This document shows positions 56,443-64,000 of a stretch of DNA of 64,000 bases, one piece after another (the first letter of the stretch is position 1; each line of letters begins with the position of its first letter). Source of the stretch: Magnolia sinica (taxonomy: Eukaryota; Streptophyta; Magnoliopsida; Magnoliales; Magnoliaceae); NCBI RefSeq assembly GCF_029962835.1, contig NC_080591.1:40927501-40991500 (forward strand). Direction: 5' to 3'. The position numbers and the translations under genes are program-made. The notes below the pieces were generated by a model that worked only from the letters and a program-made list of their open reading frames with translations, made no database searches and was not told the DNA's origin.

Positions 56443-57171
56443 GTCGAATCCACAGGGACTAATCTTGTGAGTATTCTGAAAATAACTAGTAGTAGAACTA
56501 GAAGAAGATGTAGACCTGAATCTGGAAGTGTATAGAGAGTAATTATGAATTATTTAACTAAAACTTACAAATTTAAAGGTGGGAACTAGGGTTTTAAAGG
56601 ATCCACTTGTAGAGATCAGGGAAATCTATTACTTGATTCAAGGACACAACTGGAATCAAAGTCCTATCTTATCTAGTTGGAAGATATAGTAATTAAGATC
56701 AATCTAAACTTCCTTTGACCTAATTCACAAAAGTGGAGAATTATGATAATTGGAAGGGATTCCATCATCAAACCATGCCCATGAGACAATGGCAAACAAT
56801 AAGATTTACCACTCCCATAATCTCAAAACATGCAAAGAAGATATTTAAAGCTACTGCAAATCTACTATAATTTGAGTCACAATAAACCATTAAAAACTAA
56901 AAGTATTCCTTAAATATCAAACTAGAATCAAAGTAAGTTCAACATAAACATGAATCAAAGTAATAGAAACATCTCATCACACTACAAGCTTCACCTCTTA
57001 GCCCTAGCTAAGAGGTTTAACCAACCATAGACATGATTGGATCTAAAACCCTAGAAAAAAAACATGAAAAACTAAGGAAGAAAGAAGAAAAATGCTTGGT
57101 GATGATTTTTCACCCTTGTGATTTGCTCCTCTAAATCTTAGATTGATGCCTAGGAGTGCCCTGGGGACTCC

Positions 57172-57179
57172 TATTTATA
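57172..57179 (-). promoter_or_regulatory. TATA box of A 5' LTR
   Basis: Minus-strand TATAAATAGG, a canonical plant TATA box. Confidence 0.6.
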
Positions 57180-58071
57180 GTTGAGCAACACCTCCTTTCA
57201 CACCGACTTGGAAAAAATCTAAAAATCACCTCAAATTTACGCACTCTACATAACTTTGCGTAACTCTATGCGATTCATTCAATGACATCGAATAGCTTTC
57301 GATTCATCAAAGGTGCCTTTATTACGCATTTTTTTCATGCTTTTGTAGTTTCATCCGGACTCTGTAACCTTCTATTCATCGAACCTACCTTTGATGTCAT
57401 CGAAGAGGCCTTCGATGTCATTGAGCATTGTTCGAGGAATCGATAACGTGTTCAAAACAGTTTAGAGAGTTATTCCAATTTCTTCAATAAATTTAAAGTC
57501 ATCGAAGAGACCTTCGATGTCATCGAGCAGATCTTCGATGTCATCAAGGATTGCTTCGAGTAATCGAAGATGGTGCCCAATATGTCCAGCGAGTTTTGTC
57601 AAAAATACATAGAAAATTCAATGTCATTGAGCAAAGCTTTGAGCCATCGAACAAGTTTTCAGGTCATCGAAAAACATCTTCAATTTGTCCAGTGACCAAC
57701 TCAATTTTTCTTCATAAATTCAATGTCATCGACCTGTGTTCGATGTCATTGAATATGTCCTCGATGTCATCGAACGATGTTCGATGACACAGTCAATGTG
57801 TATTCCACACTAGTTCTTTCAGCTTCGTTCCTTCTCCACTTGGTTTTCTTGAATCTTAGGGCCTTGAAATCTTCAATACTTATCTCCTAAGATCCATTCT
57901 TTGCCTTGGTGATCTTTGAGTGTCAAATCCATACTTTTAGTACCTTTTCCAATCCGAGCTCTTAAATTCACCTTGCAACGCAAACATGAGTAAAATAGGA
58001 CATTAAGCAGTATCATGTTTGTAAAACCAAGATATAAATGGGGTTTAATATGCAATATTTGACCCTCAACA

Positions 58072-58076
58072 CTTAT
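58072..58076. repeat. Right target-site duplication CTTAT of element A
   Basis: It pairs with 5379-5383. Confidence 0.92.
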
Positions 58077-58378
58077 CTACTGTTGAGGCTGAATACATTG
58101 CAGCCGGTAGTTGCTGTATTACTCAAACTGCGATGACACTATATTGCGATAATACTAGTGCCATTAATATCTCAAGAAATCTAGTTCAACACTCTAGAAC
58201 CAAGCATATTGATATTCGACATCACTTCATATGTGAACTTGTTGAAGATAACATCATCATTCTAGAGCATGTGTATACTGAGTGTCAATTACTCGATATA
58301 CTAATAAAACCACTGGACACCAACAAATTTGGAAATGTTCAAAATTTGTTGGAGTGTACACTGTCTAAATTTTGTTAA
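58077..58378 (+). pseudogene. rnh: Sirevirus RNase H, 3' part
   Basis: It resumes with TVEAEYIAAGSCC (the EAEY glutamate), then TLYCDNTSAINISRN with the third catalytic aspartate, HIDIRHHFICELVED and ILIKPLDTNKFGNV, the normal end of copia pol. One frame change near 58125 separates the first piece from the 58133-58378 frame. It belongs with 4945-5383. Confidence 0.9.
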
Positions 58379-59647
58379 AGAAGCCCACTTGATTCTATTG
58401 ATTATATCTAAGGATCTGCAGCCTCATAATTTTGTATTTATTGTATATAAATTCTTATTTTCTCCTAGATGCGCTAATTTTCTTTCTTTTTTTTTTTCTT
58501 ATTGTTTCTAACATATGCTTACAACACAATATGGTTAAGGAAAAAGGTAAGGCGCCTTCAAGAGGAGAGACCTCCTCTAGAAGAGTTAACAATCGTCCCT
58601 CTCCTTACTCCAATCTTATTGCCATGGCTATGGCAAATGAAACTGTCTTTAATCGATTGGTCAAATCCTTCCTCATCAAACCATACGGGATTGACCTCTA
58701 TCTAGGATCCATTGGGTGTCATACTGTACGTAGGAGGAGAGGTTCAATATGACCTCATTCATCAATTCTTGAATTCTTGTCATGACACTTAGGATGATCC
58801 TCCATCGATCAACATCAATTATATGAACACAACCAAGGAGATCACTCCTTTGGTGCTGAGTCAACTTCTGAGCCTTAAAGCCACACACATTCCCCCAACT
58901 AATCATCCCTTAAATCATCTAGGTGTTTAAGGAGAAATAACTAGAACCCTGTGTGATGGCTTAACAATTCACAGGAACAAAAGAAACTACCTATCTTCCA
59001 CGTATTTGTACTTAACCAAGAAAGTACTCCACAATATACTGAGTACCAATGCATATCCATGTGAAGTTTCCAGAGATATGCTCTCTCCATTTGTTCTAAA
59101 TATTTTATATGATATCTTTCAGGGAATTGAAATATGCATACCCACTCTCATTTTGAGATAATTGATCTTAGTTGTCAAAGGCATTTATCGCACAAGCCTC
59201 CCCTTTCCAAGCCTCATTTGCAAACTCTCCATGTTCTTAGGATTACCATCTACCCATGATACTATATATCCTATGGTTTGCTTTACCAAGGAAACTCTAA
59301 TCCAGTTAAATGTGTTTGTAACTGTGTTTGAGGACAACCATGAGGGCAGGAGTGGAGAAGATGCTCAAAACACTCCCATGGCTACTGCTCGGGACTCATG
59401 TCGCACCCCAGTGACTGCTCCAAGTCCTGTTTCAGTCAGCACTGGGCGCTTCCTTCGCCAAAATGATCTCGTTCGTCATCTTCTTGAAGGTCAATCCACT
59501 GTGAAGCTGGCCTCCAACAGTGTGAAAATTCTCTCTGGGATTGAACTGCATCTTGACACTCTTCAACACACAAGTGAGCACATCACTAAGCTGCTTCTTA
59601 CTTGCCACACTCATATCCCTCCTTATGAGGGTGGGCCTTCAAAATGA
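58379..59647 (+). pseudogene. Sirevirus envelope-like ORF (broken)
   Basis: After pol, an ATG at 58531 opens MVKEKGKAPSRGETSSRR, a basic, serine-rich N-terminus. The frame breaks near 58750. The next parts read STYLYLTKKVLHNILSTNAY and, in the open frame 59162-59647, LPFPSLICKLSMFLGLP (a hydrophobic segment typical of this plant retroelement ORF), then an acidic EDNHEGRSGEDA region and LASNSVKILSGIELHLDTLQ near the end. Position and layout match the extra ORF of SIRE/Maximus elements, called envelope-like; its true role is unproven and I see no clear fusion peptide. At least five breaks. Confidence 0.7.
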
Positions 59648-60215
59648 TGCTCCATGAGATCCGTGTTGATGCTGCATCATAATACTATTTATTTTGGACA
59701 TGTTTTTGCCCTTAAGGGCTTATTTTTGGATGATGATGATACTACCCAAAGTTGAGGTACTTATTTTGGTAAACTTTTGTGCTTTAATGATGATCTTCTT
59801 ATCTTTTTTGGTATTCATGTCATTAATTTTGTTGATAGATATATATCTCTTATGGCATGATATTTTCACATAATGTTCACATGTTTTATGCTTCTACTAT
59901 CTGAACTTATGTGGTTTTTCTATTCTCCCTTTAAACTGAATATTGCCAATTCCATACTTTAGTTTTTATTGGCTTATTTCTTTGATAACCCTTTGCCAAT
60001 GACTGATAAAAAGGGGGAGAACCATATGCTCCCTAGTTTGCTGTTGTGGTGTCTTGTATATCTTATGTGAAGGAACCAAGGGGGAGCATGAACAAAGGGG
60101 GAGCCACAATTGACTCTATAGTAGATTTATTTGAAATTTTTTCATGTACTGAGTGGTTTGTAATAACCTAGGGTTGGTTAGTTTGTTTTGTCACCTAATT
60201 GATAAAGGAAGAGAT
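59648..60215 (+). promoter_or_regulatory. Sirevirus 3' region with multiple polypurine motifs
   Basis: AAAAAGGGGGAGA (about 60008), AAGGGGGAGCATG (about 60079), AAAGGGGGAGCCAC (about 60095), and AAAGGAAGAGAT at 60204-60215 next to the LTR, the functional tract by position. Repetition of AAAGGGGGAG before the LTR is a known Sirevirus hallmark. There is no ORF here. Confidence 0.82.
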
Positions 60216-60477
60216 TGAAAGTGCCCTGGTTTGTCAAGTTACGTGAATGTTGAGTCTGTTTTTAAGTGAGTCCCAAGACAAAGATTTCAAGATGAAGACC
60301 TCAACCAGAAAGAAGCTCGAGTGCTCCAAACAGGTAATGAAGCCTCACTTCCCTAAACCAAACCCTAAGGTATATGACCCCTATCTAACTTAAAACTTAC
60401 CTCACAACATCAAGAAACATCCTTGGTAAGCTTAAGTAAGACAAACACTTAGAATGTTAGAGGAATGAAAACTGCAT

Positions 60478-61180
60478 TATACTGGCAAATCGATTAAATC
60501 GATTTTACGATCAAAGACATCTTCAATATTATCGAAGATGGTTCGATACTATCAATAAATTGTCCCAGTCTCTCCAACAACAAAATGAACTATCTGCTGA
60601 AAATCTCAAAAATATCGAAATTCAAACTTCAATATATATATATATATATATATCGAATACTACTCGATCAAATCGACTCAAGGGACTTCCTCTAATAAAA
60701 AACATTCTAAAAGTGTTTGTTGATAACATCAAGTGATCTTCGATTATATTGAGAATAAGTTCACGATAATATTGAAACTCACTCGATAACATCGAGTAAT
60801 TGGAACATTTTGTCCAGCAAGTTATCAATTCATATCATATTATCGAATGACATCAAAGCCCATTCGATATTATCGAAATTTAAATCTTGATAAAATTGAA
60901 GGGGGCTCGATAATATCGATTAATTAGACAAAATCTTCCAGCAGCCAAAGGTACTTAATTCTAAAGAGAATCTAAATGGGATCGATCATCCTCTCGATAA
61001 TATCGAAGTGCACGTCGATAAAATCGAGAGGTGATCAATAAAATCGAGCAGAAACTGTTCTACATAAACTTAAATACCTATGTGTAAAAGTCGATAAAAT
61101 CAAGTATGTCTCGATAACATCGAAGTTCAAATCTCGATGCTATCGAAGGTTGCTTGATAGTATCGACAATGTCAGTTTTT
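60478..61180. repeat. TCGATAnnATCGA palindrome cluster in the Sirevirus LTR
   Basis: About twenty variants of TCGATAATATCGA, TCGATAAAATCGA and TTCGATACTATCG within 700 bp; it also includes an AT run at 60632-60652. Confidence 0.75.
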
Positions 61181-61211
61181 CTGCCCGTTTTATTACCGTT
61201 GGGATTCTTCT

Positions 61212-61219
61212 TATATAAA
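61212..61219 (+). promoter_or_regulatory. TATA box of the Sirevirus LTR
   Basis: TATATAAATACC, a canonical plant TATA context, just downstream of the palindromic repeat block. Confidence 0.55.
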
Positions 61220-62200
61220 TACCTATAACTACTTCTTATGAAAATGAGCTAGAATCCAAGGGAGTTTTGAGTGTGTTATTCCAAGATTTATATCCCCTTA
61301 CTCTCTCTTTCCCATTAGAGTTCATCATTTAATCACTTGCTCAAGCATCAACTTTGTATCATTTATGCTTGGATTGAATTATGAACTCTAGCATTCATTA
61401 AGTGTCCAACCAAACTTCATTACCCTTGGAACTCTTGAATGCACATAGCTCACGGGAACCTTCTCTAGTGATTTAAATCATAACCTTTAAATAGAGAAGA
61501 TCAAAACCCTAAACCTCACAACCTCGGAGCATTCAATAAAGCATCATCAACTAGTTGTGCTTCAAGGGAGCTGAAGATTCTTCATCATCATTAAAGTTCT
61601 TCATATTGCGCGAGAACGGGACTCACCAGCTTACTTTGTAAGTACTTAGAGTCTAAAGTGATGAAGCCCCCTCCTTGTGTTGGATTGGGATTCAGAGTTT
61701 GAGTGACAAACTCACCAAGACCTTAGTGGAGGCCTCCGATAGGAGAGTACATGGTCCTTGTGTAGGACAAGTAGTCTTGTGTAGGCTTCCCATATTGAGT
61801 CCTTATGTAGGACAGTTAGCCTTGTGTAGCCTTGGGTTGCCTTAGGTAGGCTCCCAGTTGAGTCCTTATGTAGGACGAGTTGCCTTGTGTAGGCATTGAT
61901 AGTACCTTATATAGGTCTTAGAGTCAACCTTGTGTAGGTTGTAAAGGTTTATGGTGAACCTGATTTAAAACCATTGATAGTGAAATCTGGTACACTCTAG
62001 GAGAGAGTGCATCCGCCGGGAGTGGAGTAGGCAAGTAGCCAAACCACTATACATGATTGTGTTTGGGATTGTTTTGAGTACATTTATCTTGTTATGCTTA
62101 TGTTCTTCATATGTTTACAATGATGCATGATTTAGTTAAATGTATAAGTTTTAATAGAGTCACATCCCACAAACAATATAAATTATCCCTATAGGCTTTG

Positions 62201-62202
<2 letters not shown>

Positions 62203-62280
<78 letters not shown>
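62203..62280. repeat. (TA)39 microsatellite
   Basis: An uninterrupted run of 39 TA units, 78 bp, in the Sirevirus LTR. Confidence 0.95.
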
Positions 62281-62286
<6 letters not shown>

Positions 62287-62479
62287 AAGCCTATGTGAAT
62301 TAGACCTTCTATTAACGTGGAAGTGATAGAGTTAATTTGCCTTAATTCATTTGTACTAAAAGTTAGGCGTAGTTTGTTTCTAATAGAAAATAAGTTTTTG
62401 AGAAGTCCTATTCACCCCCCTCTAGGACACTTAGTCATACTTCATACTTCAATACTGGCGGTTATTTCACAATTTCAAT

Positions 62480-62491
62480 TGGCATCAGAGG
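62480..62491 (+). promoter_or_regulatory. Sirevirus primer-binding site (Met type)
   Basis: TGGCATCAGAGG; it differs by two bases from TGGTATCAGAGC, the initiator tRNA-Met complement used by copia elements. It begins three bases after the LTR. Confidence 0.8.
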
Positions 62492-62551
62492 GGGTTCCTC
62501 TTAATGGGTTTAACAACCTAGAGGGAGATCCTTAAACTGAAGTAAAAAAAT

Positions 62552-62882
62552 ATGACTAATAGAGAGGGAGAAGTGTTAATTAACACCGAGGAGATGAGTG
62601 AATATGAAACACTCATCTCAAATGTAGAAGAAGAAGAAAACATACATGATGCCTATGATCAACTTTATTCTTACAACATCAAAGTTCTTAAAAGGCTTAG
62701 CATTGGTGAAAACAAAAATAGGCAACTGCAAAAGATCTTGATAAAACACTGGATATTAATACTCATTTGATCAATGATCTTCAGCAATATCATTCCAACA
62801 ATGACAAGCTTGAAAGAACGACAACAAGTCAGATTTCAGAAATTAAAGAACTAAACAAACATATAAATCAATGGAATGATCA
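62552..62882 (+). pseudogene. gag: Second Sirevirus gag start, cut at the right
   Basis: MTNREGEVLINTEEMSEYE and an acidic, asparagine-rich stretch; a frame change near 62745 leads to QYHSNNDKLERTT and QISEIKELNKHINQ. The last part matches window bases 1-50. The ATG at 62552 is about 60 bp after the primer site, yet Sirevirus gags are normally longer before this point, so an internal deletion is likely. It ends at a Del-like LTR. Confidence 0.75.
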
Positions 62883-63667
62883 TGATAATCAAGGTGGGCC
62901 ATCGACCACATCTTAGGGTCCAAAGTGAGATCCATAACATCGATCGGTAGGCCTCACTTTGCCCATCATAAAAACATGAAAACTAGCCTATAGAAGCACC
63001 CACCGTTCGATCTTCTTGGTCCGTTGGAAAGCCGATCTCCTTGTGTCTCACTTTGATGGAAGAAGATGAGAAATAAATGGCTAGGATGAGAGATCTTGGG
63101 ATTGAAAGTGGGCCACACACATCTCACTTTCTCTCCTTAGAATGCATGGACGTCCACCACTCTCTTTGGTCTTTGCTGCTTGGAAAATGTGAAGAGAAAT
63201 GAGAGAGAGAGGGTTGTAAGGAGAGAGAGTGATGGGTGATGGATGTGAGGTGAGTGATGGGTGAGGTGAGAGGTTGGTTGACTTGGTGGTTGCTTGACTT
63301 GTGAAGAAAGGAAGTGTGGGTGCTCTTGTACTTGACATGAGGTGATTGATTGATTGAGTGAGTGATTGATTGATGGGACATGTTGTAGAGATTCTCTTGA
63401 GATTACAAATGCGCGGCGTTTCTTCGAAATAAACGCCGGCCCACATCTTCCGACTTGGGTATCGGATCGATGCGCGAGTCGCAGCGTTGGAACTGCGGCG
63501 ACGGTGCGGTCATAATGGTACAAGTCTCAGATTAAGTTGACTCAAATCTACCAGATATGACTTAGGATCACGTGCAAACATCGATTATAGGTCTCAGATT
63601 GTCAGACTTCGACGAGAAGGATCGCGGGAGTCGACGGAACAGTACGGGCTAAGACACAGGCCTTACA
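62883..63667 (-). mobile_element. Del-like LTR G (minus orientation)
   Basis: The minus strand starts TGTAAGGCCTGTGTCTTAG and follows the first ~650 bp of D's LTR (ACTGTTCCGTCGACTCCC, CGCGATCC, the CT-rich stretch, the AAGGAGATCGGC phrase). It ends ...CACCTTGATTATCA at 62883, with ATCA directly beyond both ends (62879-62882 and 63668-63671). It is either a short 785-bp LTR or a truncated longer one; I cannot decide. The 5-bp flanks do not match perfectly. Confidence 0.65.
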
Positions 63668-63961
63668 ATCATCCCAATACTCATCATTTTCTAATTCTGT
63701 ACAGTATACACTTTGGATGGAATCACATTCCTCACTTTCTATTCTTAGATTGGGTTGAGGTTCGAATAAATTAACCTCTTCCTCATCATTGAATTCATGC
63801 ATGTCATGTGAGTGAAGTGTGTCAATATCATTATATTTGAAAACCAACAATGTCTCTTGATTATTCCTCTGGACAGTCATCGAGATCGACTCATCAGGAA
63901 ATTGAACCATATGCTCATTAACACAATCCAACTCGTTATTCCAAATTTCAAAGTTTTCCAA
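63668..63961 (-). other. Unidentified acidic ORF running into LTR G
   Basis: A frame of about 98 codons up to the LTR border, very acidic (FNDEEEVNLFEPQPN, IESEECDSIQ, ELENDEYWDD), with a TAG upstream at the window edge after which the frame seems to go on. No recognised domain. It is either the end of G's internal region or the sequence G landed in. If one ATCA copy is removed, the frame continues through the insertion site as WDDHSI. Confidence 0.35.
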
Positions 63962-64000
63962 AAGCTAGTTAGGATCACTCTCCTTGCATTGTGTTTCTGG

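Larger units (their letters stand above)
5384..58071 (-). mobile_element. Athila-type Ty3/gypsy element A (nested host of B, D and E)
   Basis: The LTRs are 5384-5480 plus 25569-27226 (left, 3' LTR) and 56387-58071 (right, 5' LTR). Minus-strand domains from right to left are gag, protease, RT, RNase H and integrase: gypsy order, with Athila-type sequence. Taking out B, D, E and their duplications leaves about 10.4 kb, a usual Athila size. The flanking TSD is CTTAT. Three separate insertions and numerous stops show it is dead; its own insertion is younger than S. Confidence 0.92.
56387..58071 (-). repeat. Element A right (5') LTR
   Basis: 1,685 bp, intact; its minus-strand TATA box (TATAAATA) is at 57172-57179. 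TTCGATGTCATCGA palindromes run from 57290 to 57790. It lacks the 102-bp duplication of the left copy. Confidence 0.92.
60216..62477 (+). repeat. Sirevirus LTR
   Basis: About 2.26 kb between the last polypurine motif (TGAAAGTGCCC start) and the primer site (…ATTTCA end). It has TATATAAA at 61212-61219, TCGATAATATCGA-like palindromes over 60478-61180, repeated TTGTGTAGG/TATGTAGG phrases at 61750-61950 and a long TA run at 62203-62280. The end points are inferred from flanking signals, as the second LTR is outside the window. Confidence 0.78.
1..62882 (+). mobile_element. Sirevirus-type Ty1/copia element S, host of the other insertions
   Basis: Domain order gag, protease, integrase, RT, RNase H (PR-INT-RT-RH) identifies Ty1/copia. 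An extra ORF after RNase H and several AAAGGGGGAG motifs before the 3' LTR point to the Sirevirus (SIRE/Maximus) lineage. The 5' end lies left of the window. Internal sequence is seen at 1-1265, 3366-5383 and 58072-60215, the LTR at 60216-62477, then a second primer site and gag start that run to about 62882. The rest of the span belongs to later insertions. Many stops and frameshifts make it defective. It must be older than A and the solo LTR, which lie inside it. Confidence 0.88.

Noticed and set aside
62317-62535. 72-codon frame across the Sirevirus LTR end and primer site
   Set aside because: It spans non-coding LTR and primer sequence; it contains the primer-binding site in frame by chance.

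Overview
This is nuclear DNA of a flowering plant, made almost entirely of LTR retrotransposons inserted into one another. The elements are typical angiosperm types: a Sirevirus (Ty1/copia) with an envelope-like ORF and repeated polypurine motifs; Athila-type Ty3/gypsy elements with a tRNA-Asp-like primer site; a Del/Tekay chromovirus with ~4 kb LTRs and an initiator-Met primer site; and a PIF/Harbinger MITE. I see no ordinary host gene, rRNA, tRNA or CRISPR array. I cannot name the species.

The nesting is read from matching target-site duplications (TSDs) and from host coding sequence that resumes across each insert. Outermost is Sirevirus S (+). Its gag, protease, integrase and RT run from 1 to 5383. 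Its RNase H is cut at 5383 and resumes at 58077. The envelope-like ORF, polypurine motifs, LTR (60216-62477) and a second gag start follow. S holds an Athila-type solo LTR (1266-3365, TSD ATTTC) and Athila element A (5384-58071, minus strand, TSD CTTAT).

Element A holds three inserts. (1) Athila B (5481-25563, plus strand, TSD AAAGT) lies inside A's left LTR; its integrase is interrupted by Athila derivative C (12571-21304, minus strand, TSD GGACA/GGATA). (2) Solo LTR E (30957-40356, TSD TCTGA) lies between A's RT and protease, and itself holds solo LTR F (32322-35458, TSD ACTAT) and a 603-bp MITE (38153-38755, TSD TTA). (3) Chromovirus D (40506-53284, plus strand, TSD GGTCA/GGTTA) lies 149 bp from E, in the same pro-RT spacer of A. 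Without inserts A is about 10.4 kb and B about 11.3 kb. At the right edge a Del-like LTR in minus orientation (about 62883-63667) and an unidentified acidic ORF (63668-63961) interrupt the second Sirevirus gag.

Nearly every retroelement gene is broken by stops and frameshifts, many of them CAG or CAA turned into TAG or TAA, so nothing here looks able to move on its own. The least expected items are C, which keeps LTRs, gag and a protease remnant but has lost all of RT, RNase H and integrase and carries an open 370-codon frame whose second half I cannot place; a hairpin and a polypurine block shared by the Athila-type LTRs; and the TCGA-palindrome repeats found in two unrelated LTR families.
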